From Actinomycetota bacterium (GTDB taxonomy: Bacteria; Actinomycetota; Actinomycetes; Nanopelagicales; Nanopelagicaceae): a stretch of 10,576 bases of DNA. A model generated the notes under the pieces. It saw only the letters and a list, made by a program, of their open reading frames with translations, searched no databases and was not told the origin of the DNA. This document shows positions 1 through 6,433 of the stretch, piece after piece. The stretch lies in NCBI GenBank assembly GCA_009705025.1, contig WLDA01000015.1, forward strand, positions 1-10,576, in the 5' to 3' direction. Numbering within the stretch: position 1 is the first letter of the stretch; each line of letters begins with the position of its first letter. Made by a program: the position numbers and the translations under genes.

Positions 1-397
<397 letters not shown>

Positions 398-406
398 TAT
401 TGCACC

Positions 407-529
407 ATGATTATTCGTGCATCTGAATCAGTTCGTGAACTTCCAGTGCCTGCTTATGCATTTGGAATTGGTGCATTCGCTGTATTTTCTTTGCTTCTTT
501 ATATAACACTGCGTTTCGACCGGGACTAA
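407..529 (+). CDS. Small single-pass membrane protein (40 aa) upstream of nadD
   Basis: This short ORF has 40 codons, ATG start and TAA stop. The protein has a polar N-terminus (MIIRASESVRELPVPAYAF), one hydrophobic helix at about residues 16-34 (AYAFGIGAFAVFSLLLYIT) and a charged end, LRFDRD. That predicts one membrane helix, and the basic/acidic tail fits a tiny integral membrane protein. A purine-rich AAGGGG at 389-394 lies 12 bases ahead of the ATG, a loose Shine-Dalgarno. The stop is one base before the TTG of nadD, so the two genes are probably translationally coupled. From memory, actinobacteria often have a similar small 'LP.p.yaFg..al..f..Ll' protein in this place; that is recall, not a search. 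Function is unknown. Its reality rests on the TM segment, the tight fit between ligA and nadD, and the good start. Confidence 0.7.
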   Translation: MIIRASESVRELPVPAYAFGIGAFAVFSLLLYITLRFDRD

Positions 530-530
530 T

Positions 531-1085
531 TTGTCTGCGGTAGGTATTTACGGAGGCACTTTCGACCCGATTCACCTGGGTCATCTTCATGTAATTACCC
601 AATTACTCCAGCGCGAGATTGTTGATCGTTTACTGATCGTCCCTGCTGGCCAGCCCTTGCTTCGACCTGATTCTCCACAAGCAAGCGGTGCTCAAAGACG
701 AGCAATGTGCCAATTAGCAATTGACTCACTTCCAGCAGATATTCGCTCACGAGTTGAAGTAAATCCAATTGAAATATTGCGTGAAGGTCCAAGTTACGCC
801 ATCGATACAGTTGATGCGGTAGCCGCTACCTATCCAGATTCTCAAATCATTTTATTTGTAGGTTCAGATGCTTTTGCCAATATCGATAAATGGCATAGAG
901 TGGAAGAGCTCAAGAACAAATGTAGAATCATCGTTATCGAACGACCAGGTTATTCTTTCGAAGGTTTGGACATATCTGCTTTAGATATTTCTGCAACACA
1001 GATTCGTGAAGGATCAAGTAATCAGATTCCGCAATCTGTTGCTCACTATATAAAGGAGAATGGCCTCTATGCCAGCGCAAAGTAA
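531..1085 (+). CDS. nadD: Nicotinate-nucleotide adenylyltransferase NadD
   Basis: NadD transfers AMP from ATP to nicotinate mononucleotide, giving deamido-NAD in the cytosolic NAD synthesis pathway. The 184-residue product has the nucleotidyltransferase signature GGTFDPIHLGH at residues 8-18, with the (H/T)xGH nucleotide-binding motif. It also has GSDAFANIDKWHR at 111-123 (the conserved Asp and Trp of the pyridine-nucleotide pocket) and the C-terminal ISATQIRE motif at 153-160, followed by P..VA.YI. Length is at the short end for the family. The start is a TTG at 531, one base after the preceding stop; it puts the first beta strand (SAVGIYGG) at the correct distance from the N-terminus, and no better start is present. 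There is no clear Shine-Dalgarno, which suggests coupling to the small ORF upstream. The 3' end overlaps the start of rsfS by 17 bases. Confidence 0.96.
   Translation: MSAVGIYGGTFDPIHLGHLHVITQLLQREIVDRLLIVPAGQPLLRPDSPQASGAQRRAMCQLAIDSLPADIRSRVEVNPIEILREGPSYAIDTVDAVAATYPDSQIILFVGSDAFANIDKWHRVEELKNKCRIIVIERPGYSFEGLDISALDISATQIREGSSNQIPQSVAHYIKENGLYASAK
1052..1058 (+). promoter_or_regulatory. Shine-Dalgarno site that decides the rsfS start
   Basis: AAAGGAG is the strongest ribosome binding site in the first 2 kb. Two in-frame ATGs follow, at 1060 and 1069. The first is only 1 base from the motif, too close to initiate; the second is 10 bases away and fits. The site lies inside the 3' end of nadD. 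Confidence 0.7.
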
Positions 1086-1446
1086 AACTATTAAAATCAC
1101 TCAAGTTGCCGCGCACGCTGTAATTGAAAAACTAGCAACAGATGTCATCGCTATCGATCTATCGGACCAATTAGTTCTGAGTGAGATATTTCTGATTGCT
1201 ACGGGCCAAAATGTTGCTCAAGTCGACGCAATTGCCGATGAAGTAGAACGCAAGATGGCAGAAATTGGCGAGAAGCCTGCGCGTCGCGAACATGGCGCTG
1301 AATGGATTCTTCTTGATTATTCAGATCTCGTTGTACATATTCAAAGCAGCGAATTACGCCGTTATTACATGTTGGATAAATTGTGGAACGATTGTCCAAT
1401 GATTGAATTAGATGCAGTAAAGGCTGCCGCACTCCATGGACGGTAA
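1069..1446 (+). CDS. rsfS: Ribosome silencing factor RsfS
   Basis: RsfS (RsfA/DUF143, Iojap family) binds ribosomal protein uL14 on the large subunit and blocks subunit joining, lowering translation in starved cells. From the ATG at 1069 the protein has 125 residues, the usual size. It shows the family core: LSEIFLIATGQNVAQVDAIADEVE at about 37-60 in outline, then KPARREH (69-75), EWILLDYSDLVVHIQ (78-92) and LRRYYMLDKLWNDCP (96-110). The upstream ATG at 1060 would add three residues but sits directly on the Shine-Dalgarno, so 1069 is preferred. The gene overlaps nadD at its start and the phosphatase gene at its end (11 bases), as expected for a coupled operon; nadD-rsfS adjacency is conserved across many bacteria. 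Identification is firm. Confidence 0.95.
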   Translation: MPAQSKTIKITQVAAHAVIEKLATDVIAIDLSDQLVLSEIFLIATGQNVAQVDAIADEVERKMAEIGEKPARREHGAEWILLDYSDLVVHIQSSELRRYYMLDKLWNDCPMIELDAVKAAALHGR

Positions 1447-2086
1447 TCGTGTACTCCTGTGGCGTCATGGCCAAACTGATTGGAATGTAGTCAATAGATT
1501 TCAAGGTCATTCTGATATCCCGCTCAACAATGTGGGTCAATATCAAGTAAAGCATGCGGCAGAAATTTTGGCAGGAATGAATCCAACTGCAATTATTTCT
1601 AGTGATTTACAACGTGCGAAATTTACAGCTCAAGCACTCGCTGACCTAACAGGTCTGCAAGTTTCGATTGATGAGAACTTACGCGAAACAAATGGTGGGC
1701 TTTGGGAAGGTAAGACTGGAAAAGAGAATCGCGAGGAAGATTTTCAAAACTTTATTCGCTGGATTGATGGCGAAGATAACCCTGCAGGAACAACAGGGGA
1801 GAAGCGAAGCGAAGTTGCAGCACGTGCAGTTGGTGCGATAAACAAGGCTCTCGAAGGAAAAACAAATCAATTATTAGTTGTAGCAACACACGGTGGTACA
1901 GCACGTTGCGTATTAGGAGATTTGCTCAAACTTCCACTTAGCCATTGGGGAGTTATTGGCGGATTATCAAATGCATCGTGGTCAATCTTGCAACGCAATC
2001 CTCGTCAATGGAATTTGATTGAACACAATGCTGGATCAATTCCAGAGCCTGTATATGGTGAAGAGAGTGGCGCTTCTCCCGAATAG
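1436..2086 (+). CDS. Histidine phosphatase family protein, GpgP-like (phosphoglycerate mutase superfamily)
   Basis: This is a 216-residue branch-1 histidine phosphatase, a cytosolic enzyme that forms a phosphohistidine intermediate. The catalytic motif is LLWRHGQTDWN, with Arg10 and His11. Arg60 (SSDLQRAKFTAQAL), Glu84 (LRETNGGLWEG) and the second core histidine, His152 (VVATHGGTARCVL), complete the active site. The pattern LLKLPLSHWGVIGGLSNASWSIL near 163-185 closely resembles mycobacterial Rv2419c, a glucosyl-3-phosphoglycerate phosphatase (GpgP), which also lies next to rsfS and nadD. By homology and position GpgP is the best guess: a step in glucosylglycerate or methylglucose lipopolysaccharide synthesis. 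The substrate cannot be read from sequence, however, and no other gene of that pathway is in the window. The ATG overlaps rsfS by 11 bases; AAAGG at 1419-1423 may help initiation. The older label 'phosphoglycerate mutase' is probably misleading. Confidence 0.9.
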   Translation: MDGNRVLLWRHGQTDWNVVNRFQGHSDIPLNNVGQYQVKHAAEILAGMNPTAIISSDLQRAKFTAQALADLTGLQVSIDENLRETNGGLWEGKTGKENREEDFQNFIRWIDGEDNPAGTTGEKRSEVAARAVGAINKALEGKTNQLLVVATHGGTARCVLGDLLKLPLSHWGVIGGLSNASWSILQRNPRQWNLIEHNAGSIPEPVYGEESGASPE

Positions 2087-2105
2087 TGCCATTCTAAAAT
2101 TACGG

Positions 2106-2111
2106 TAGGTT
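2106..2111 (+). promoter_or_regulatory. Candidate -10 element for tRNA-Ala / SDR
   Basis: TAGGTT fits the actinobacterial TANNNT -10 pattern and would start transcription near 2118, about 11 bases before the tRNA. It is embedded in TACGGTAGGTTTACC; the same TACGGTA run occurs at the putative rpsT promoter (9582-9588). No convincing -35 box is visible 17-18 bases upstream, and TACCTT at 2112-2117 is an alternative. The tRNA could also be read through from the phosphatase gene, 42 bases upstream. Confidence 0.35.
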
Positions 2112-2128
2112 TACCTTCTCGTAAGTAC

Positions 2129-2201
2129 GGGGCTATAGCGCAGCTGGTAGCGCACCTGCATGGCATGCAGGGGGTCAGGGGTTCAAATCCCCTTAGCTCC
2201 A
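2129..2201 (+). tRNA. tRNA-Ala, anticodon GGC
   Basis: A complete 73-base cloverleaf can be folded by hand. The acceptor stem is GGGGCTA with TAGCTCC, including the G3:U70 wobble pair that is the alanine identity element. The D arm is GCGC-AGCTGGTA-GCGC. The anticodon arm is CCTGC-ATGGCAT-GCAGG, with anticodon GGC reading GCC/GCU. The variable loop is GGGTC and the T arm is AGGGG-TTCAAAT-CCCCT. The discriminator base is A (2201). The 3' CCA is not encoded: the next bases are CATGG. In this sequence the start codon of the SDR gene begins at 2203, only one base after the mature tRNA end, so tRNA 3' processing and expression of the next gene must be linked. Confidence 0.97.
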
Positions 2202-2202
2202 C

Positions 2203-3135
2203 ATGGCAGATGTAACAACAATTCCTCGCGGATGGAACGCGATAAATATTCCAGACCAAACTGGTAAGAAATTTATTATTACTGGTGGAACAAGTGGACT
2301 CGGAAAAGAGACTGCTCGTGAACTTATTCGCAAAGGTGCCCAGGTCACTATTACTGCGCGTGATGAGCGTAAGGGCGAAGCAACTGTTGTCGAATTAGGG
2401 AAAGAGCGAGTCTCTTTTTCAATACTTGATCTCACATCACTGAAATCGGTCCGTACATTTGCGACATCGATTACTCAAGATTTTGATGTTCTCATTCTCA
2501 ATGCTGGAATTATGGCGACACCGCTAAAGACAACTGAAGATGGTTTTGAATTACAACTCGGAACAAATCACCTAGGACATTTCGCACTTGCTGGTCTATT
2601 GAAAAATAAAGTTCAAGAGCGCATTGTTAGCGTTGCTAGCCAAGCACACCGCCTTGGAAATTTTGGAGATGGTTCCAAGGAAACAATTAGAGATCGAGCA
2701 CTAGCAAAAGGTGAATACAAGCCTTGGGGTGCATATGGTGCGAGCAAGTTAGCAAACTTACTTTTCACAAATGAATTACAGCGCCGTGCAATAAAGAATG
2801 ATTGGAAGTTCTCCGCATATGCAGCCCACCCTGGATGGTCTGCAACAAATCTGCAAAATGTTTCACCACAAATGCGCGGTGCCTCTTTAGAATCTCGAGT
2901 TACTGGCGGTATGAATTCTCTCTTTGCTCAATCCGCATCTCGAGGCGCACTCCCAACGCTATGTGCTGCAACATATCCGGATTTAGTAGGAGCTTCATAT
3001 ATTGGACCAGATGGCTTGATGGAGATGCGCGGATTTCCAAAACTAACCCGTGGGACATCACTTGCTTATGATCAATTACTTGCTGCGAATTTATGGTCAG
3101 TAAGTGAAGAACTAACTGGCATAACCTGGGCATAA
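2203..3135 (+). CDS. Short-chain dehydrogenase/reductase (SDR), retinol-dehydrogenase-like
   Basis: This is a 310-residue classical SDR with an N-terminal Rossmann fold, an NAD(P)-dependent cytosolic oxidoreductase. The cofactor loop is TGGTSGLG (residues 28-35). TARDERKG at 51-58 has Arg53 just after the second strand, which favours NADP(H). LNAGIMAT lies at 99-106, and the catalytic tetrad is Asn122 (GTNHLGHF), Ser146 (VASQAH), Tyr178 and Lys182 (YGASK). The layout, including the extended 'GW..t.i..qtGk' N-terminus and HPGWSATNLQ near 209-218, resembles the retinol dehydrogenase/WWOX/protochlorophyllide-reductase-like group, whose members act on varied alcohols and ketones. The substrate is unknown. 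The start is forced: an in-frame TAG lies at 2194-2196 inside the tRNA and no other ATG, GTG or TTG precedes the Rossmann fold. It therefore has no Shine-Dalgarno of its own other than tRNA sequence. leuS follows after 19 bases. Confidence 0.92.
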   Translation: MADVTTIPRGWNAINIPDQTGKKFIITGGTSGLGKETARELIRKGAQVTITARDERKGEATVVELGKERVSFSILDLTSLKSVRTFATSITQDFDVLILNAGIMATPLKTTEDGFELQLGTNHLGHFALAGLLKNKVQERIVSVASQAHRLGNFGDGSKETIRDRALAKGEYKPWGAYGASKLANLLFTNELQRRAIKNDWKFSAYAAHPGWSATNLQNVSPQMRGASLESRVTGGMNSLFAQSASRGALPTLCAATYPDLVGASYIGPDGLMEMRGFPKLTRGTSLAYDQLLAANLWSVSEELTGITWA

Positions 3136-3142
3136 AGCCCGA

Positions 3143-3148
3143 TAAACT
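3143..3148 (+). promoter_or_regulatory. Candidate -10 element for leaderless leuS mRNA
   Basis: TAAACT matches TANNNT and ends 6 bases before the leuS ATG at 3155. That spacing would start the transcript at the A of the ATG, the usual geometry of actinobacterial leaderless genes. No Shine-Dalgarno is present in the 19-base gap, which supports this. No clear -35 box is visible. Confidence 0.45.
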
Positions 3149-3154
3149 CACCTC

Positions 3155-5647
3155 ATGTCCACATCGCAAGGCAACGAAGAGCGCGAACATGCTGCCTACG
3201 ACTTTGCCTATGTGCAAGAAAAGTGGCTACCTGTTTGGGATGAACTCACTCCCTTCAAATCAGGCCGAGCGGATGATGCTCGTCCAAAGAAATATGTCTT
3301 GGATATGTTTCCTTATCCATCAGGTGATTTACATATGGGCCATGCAGAGGCATATGCACTTGGCGATGTAATTGCACGTTACTGGGTTCAAAAAGGTTTC
3401 AACGTCATGCACCCAATCGGTTGGGATGCATTTGGTCTTCCTGCAGAAAATGCTGCGATAAAGCGAAATGAAGATCCGCGCATTTGGACATATGAAAATA
3501 TTGCAACGCAGAAAGCTTCTATGCGACGTTATGCATGTTCATTCGATTGGGATCGCGTATTCAATACCTGCGATCCGGAGTATTACCGCTGGAATCAATG
3601 GTTATTCCTCAAACTTCATGAACGTGGTTTGGCATACCGTAAAGATTCTGCAGTCAACTGGTGTCCTGGATGTCAGACTGTTCTTGCTAACGAGCAGGTA
3701 GTTGCAGGCTTATGTGAGCGCTGCGATAGCGCTGTAACAAAGAAGAAATTGAATCAGTGGTATTTCAAGATCACAGATTATGCAGATCGCTTACTCGATG
3801 ACATGCAACAACTTGAAGGGCTCTGGCCTGACAAAGTTCTCACAATGCAGCGCAACTGGATTGGCCGCTCAACTGGCGCTAATGTGCAATTCGTTATCGA
3901 AGGTCGCAAGGAACCAATCTCCATTTACACAACACGTCCCGATACTTTGTACGGCGCAACATTTATGGTTGTTGCAGCGGATTCAGAACTTGCTGCCGAA
4001 CTTGCCGCAGGTACAACTGCAGAAAAGGATTTCAAGGCATATGTCGAAAAGATTAAGGCAGATAGCGATATTGATCGCCTTGCAACAGATCGCCCAAAGA
4101 GTGGTGTCTTCTTAGAACGTTATGCAATCAATCCCGTCAACGGTGAAAAACTTCAAATTTGGGCAAGTGATTATGTGCTTGCAGATTATGGAACCGGTGC
4201 GATCATGGCCGTTCCAGCACATGATCAACGTGACTTAGATTTTGCGCGCGCGATGAAATTGCCGGTCCGCGTTGTTGTTGAAACTGGCGAAGAAGATCCA
4301 AGCGAAACAGGTATTGCAACTGTTGGAGATGGCACAGTCATAAATTCTGGTTCGCTCAGCGGCTTGAATAAGGCTGATGCAATTGCTGCAATCAATGCCC
4401 AGCTTGAAAAAGATGGTCTTGGTAAATCAGCACGAAACTATCGCTTGCGTGACTGGTTAGTTTCACGCCAGCGTTATTGGGGCACACCAATTCCGATTAT
4501 TCATTGTGAAAAATGTGGCGAAGTTGGAGTTCCAGAGAACCAACTTCCACTTACGCTTCCCGATGCAGCAGGTCTTGATCTAAAACCAAAGGGAACATCA
4601 CCACTCGGGGCTGCAACTGCATGGGTGAATGTGAAATGCCCTAAGTGCGGCGCCGATGCAAAGCGCGATACAGACACAATGGATACATTCGTAGATTCAT
4701 CATGGTATTTCTTACGTTATCCATCGTCGACAAATAATGATGAACCTTTCGCTCGCAAAGATATTGATACATGGTTACCAGTTGATCAATACGTGGGTGG
4801 CGTAACACATGCGATCTTGCACTTGCTCTACAGCCGCTTCTTCACAAAAGTACTTGGTGATATGGGCATGCTCTCATTCAATGAACCATTTACTCGTTTG
4901 CTCAACCAGGGAATGGTTGTCATGGATGGCTCTGCGATGTCGAAGAGCCGTGGAAATTTAGTCCGTCTCTCTGATGAGTTAGCTCATCACGGCGTCGATG
5001 CAATTCGCTTATCGATGGTCTTTGCTGGTCCGCCAGAAGATGATGTTGATTGGTCTGATGTTTCACCATCGGGTTCTGTGAAGTTTTTGACACGTGCGTG
5101 GCGCTTATCAGGAGATATCACGAGTGCACCTGGTGTTGATTTCACTATGGGTGATGTGACATTGCGCAAAGCAACTCATAAAGCGCTCAACGATGCCGGT
5201 ATTGCGGTAGAAACTTTTAGATTCAACGTTGCTATTGCTCGTGTGATGGAACTTGTAAATGCAACGCGTAAAGCAATTGATTCAGGGTGCGGCCCAGCCG
5301 ATCCTGCAACTCGCGAAGCGGTTGAAGCAATTGCAATCATGCTCTCACTCGTTGCTCCATACACATCGGAAGAAATGTGGGAGCGCTTAGGTCACAAACC
5401 AGCAGTAGCACTTGCTGGCTGGCCAACTGTTGATCCATCACTTCTTGTTGATGAAAGTGTTGTAGCTATCATCCAAATCAACGGCAAAATCAAAGAGCGC
5501 ATTGAAGTTTCACCATCAATATCTGATGCTGATCTAGAAAAACAGGCGATGGATCACCCTGTCATTGTTGAAGCGCTCAAAGGTGCCACTGTTCTCAAAG
5601 TTATTGCTCGCGCACCAAAGCTCGTCAATATCGTTATCAACAGCTAG
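3155..5647 (+). CDS. leuS: Leucyl-tRNA synthetase LeuS
   Basis: LeuS charges tRNA-Leu with leucine in the cytosol. The 830-residue protein is a bacterial-type class I synthetase. The HIGH-type motif is HMGH at 60-63, after [10 protein letters not shown] Cys4 zinc site is formed by C170/C173 (CPGC) and C187/C190 (CERC). The CP1 editing domain includes TTRPDTLYG (259-267) and [15 protein letters not shown] (346-360), where Asp357/Asp360 match the family's editing-site aspartates. A second Cys pair set is C451/C454 and C495/C498. The KMSKS motif reads AMSKS (594-598), with the first Lys replaced by Ala; actinobacterial LeuS proteins commonly show this. The anticodon-binding domain and the C-terminal IQINGKIK...VVALKG-type tail follow to residue 830. 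The ATG at 3155 is the only sensible start and lacks a Shine-Dalgarno; see the -10 element just upstream. Confidence 0.97.
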   Translation: MSTSQGNEEREHAAYDFAYVQEKWLPVWDELTPFKSGRADDARPKKYVLDMFPYPSGDLHMGHAEAYALGDVIARYWVQKGFNVMHPIGWDAFGLPAENAAIKRNEDPRIWTYENIATQKASMRRYACSFDWDRVFNTCDPEYYRWNQWLFLKLHERGLAYRKDSAVNWCPGCQTVLANEQVVAGLCERCDSAVTKKKLNQWYFKITDYADRLLDDMQQLEGLWPDKVLTMQRNWIGRSTGANVQFVIEGRKEPISIYTTRPDTLYGATFMVVAADSELAAELAAGTTAEKDFKAYVEKIKADSDIDRLATDRPKSGVFLERYAINPVNGEKLQIWASDYVLADYGTGAIMAVPAHDQRDLDFARAMKLPVRVVVETGEEDPSETGIATVGDGTVINSGSLSGLNKADAIAAINAQLEKDGLGKSARNYRLRDWLVSRQRYWGTPIPIIHCEKCGEVGVPENQLPLTLPDAAGLDLKPKGTSPLGAATAWVNVKCPKCGADAKRDTDTMDTFVDSSWYFLRYPSSTNNDEPFARKDIDTWLPVDQYVGGVTHAILHLLYSRFFTKVLGDMGMLSFNEPFTRLLNQGMVVMDGSAMSKSRGNLVRLSDELAHHGVDAIRLSMVFAGPPEDDVDWSDVSPSGSVKFLTRAWRLSGDITSAPGVDFTMGDVTLRKATHKALNDAGIAVETFRFNVAIARVMELVNATRKAIDSGCGPADPATREAVEAIAIMLSLVAPYTSEEMWERLGHKPAVALAGWPTVDPSLLVDESVVAIIQINGKIKERIEVSPSISDADLEKQAMDHPVIVEALKGATVLKVIARAPKLVNIVINS

Positions 5648-5670
5648 TAACTCTTTACACCTCGCGTGAT

Positions 5671-5686
5671 TTCTCGGAGACGAGAA
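5671..5686 (+). other. Stem-loop with GNRA tetraloop between leuS and comEA
   Basis: TTCTCG-GAGA-CGAGAA is a perfect 6-bp inverted repeat closed by a C-G-flanked GAGA loop, 23 bases after the leuS stop and 7 bases before the comEA ATG. No T-tract follows, so it is not a standard intrinsic terminator. The only Shine-Dalgarno-like bases ahead of comEA (GGAG, 5676-5679) lie at the loop edge, 14 bases from the start codon, so the fold could affect comEA translation or mRNA processing. Confidence 0.45.
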
Positions 5687-5693
5687 TCCGCCA

Positions 5694-6305
5694 ATGGAAA
5701 AAATCAAAGATCTTTGGGAACGAATCAATTATTGGTGGCACGACCTTGCTTATAGCGATATTCAAAAGCGCGCATTACTCATTATGGGTGTGGGATTACT
5801 CGTACTTTCTTCATTTGTCGTCTTTCGAGGTAGCAGTAAAGAAGTAATTGCGGCGCCATTAATTCCGATTGAGGTTTCAATACCTGAAGTTACTGTTGAT
5901 GTTGCAGGGGCTGTAAATAATCCAGGCGTTTATTCATTACCGGCGCAATCACGTGTCATTGATGCATTGCGTGCTGCGGGAAATAGCGTTACTGGCTCAG
6001 ACCTAAGTGATCTTAATCTGGCAAGAGTCGTAAAAGATGGAGAACAGATATATGTAAATCCAACAGTGCGCAGTGCCAATGGAAAACGAATAATCAAAAA
6101 GATTATTCCTCGAGGTCCAATAAATATAAATAGAGCAACTGCACGTGAATTTGATTCTCTTGTTGGCATAGGGCCAGTTATCGCTAAAAGAATTGTGGAA
6201 TACCGCCGAGTCAACGGCCCATTTATGACTATAGAAGATCTTGAAAAAGTTTCTGGGATTGGTAGTGCGAAATTCGAAGAGCTCAAGAGCAAAATCAGCG
6301 TGTAG
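5694..6305 (+). CDS. comEA: ComEA-type DNA receptor (SLBB plus helix-hairpin-helix)
   Basis: ComEA is the membrane-anchored protein that binds incoming double-stranded DNA during natural transformation and hands it to ComEC. The 203-residue protein has an N-terminal cytoplasmic segment (about 1-26), one membrane helix at about 27-44 (ALLIMGVGLLVLSSFVVF) and a linker. An SLBB domain follows at about 67-122 (VTVDVAGAVNNPGVYSL...LNLARVVKDGEQIYV). The C-terminal double helix-hairpin-helix covers 143-198, with hairpins VGIGP (157-161) and VSGIG (186-190) and the ININRATAREF entry motif. This is the typical domain order and length. The ATG at 5694 gives a sensible anchor; the Shine-Dalgarno is weak and lies in a stem-loop. 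comEC follows directly, as in other comE loci. In actinobacteria that are not known to be competent, the pair is still widespread, so competence itself is inference. Confidence 0.94.
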   Translation: MEKIKDLWERINYWWHDLAYSDIQKRALLIMGVGLLVLSSFVVFRGSSKEVIAAPLIPIEVSIPEVTVDVAGAVNNPGVYSLPAQSRVIDALRAAGNSVTGSDLSDLNLARVVKDGEQIYVNPTVRSANGKRIIKKIIPRGPININRATAREFDSLVGIGPVIAKRIVEYRRVNGPFMTIEDLEKVSGIGSAKFEELKSKISV

Positions 6306-6433
6306 TTGATTATCGCGCTCTAGTAATAGGTGGAGCCATATGGGTTGGCGCACTTACACAAAGTGCCCTTGCTCCATGGCGAATCGCGCTAGTTTCACTA
6401 TTACTTGTTCTCTTTGCTCTTATTAGTCACAAG
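6305..6433 (+). other. comEC: In-frame N-terminal extension of comEC lacking a normal start codon
   Basis: The comEC frame is open from 6266, after a TAG at 6263-6265. From 6305 it reads VDYRALVIGGAIWVGALTQ, then SALAPWRIALVSLLLVLFAL, then ISHK. This looks like the usual ComEC start: a short '(M)DxR' followed by two hydrophobic helices. Between 6266 and 6433 there is no ATG, GTG or TTG in this frame. The comEA stop (6303-6305) touches the first codon, GTT. A TTG sits at 6306-6308 in another frame, where it stops after five codons. Confidence 0.7.

Noticed and set aside
1060..1068. Earlier ATG for rsfS at 1060.
   Set aside because: It is one base from the Shine-Dalgarno, too close for initiation; the ATG at 1069 has proper spacing.
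1199..1555. A 118-codon open frame on the minus strand across the rsfS/phosphatase junction.
   Set aside because: It lies antisense to two well-supported genes, its translation has no recognisable motif, and no ribosome binding site is evident. It is a by-product of the coding strand.
2100..2124. Inverted repeat TTACG...CGTAA around GGTA-GGTT-TACC ahead of tRNA-Ala as a terminator or operator.
   Set aside because: Stems are 4-5 bp and broken, there is no T-run, and the sequence is better explained as a promoter region.
6266..6305. Programmed -1 frameshift joining comEA to comEC.
   Set aside because: The overlap window has no X-XXY-YYZ slippery heptamer and no obvious downstream pseudoknot. 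It is kept only as a lesser option in the comEC start finding.
5930..6353. Two minus-strand open frames (120 and 116 codons) opposite comEA.
   Set aside because: Both are antisense to a firm gene and show no domain; they mirror comEA coding sequence.
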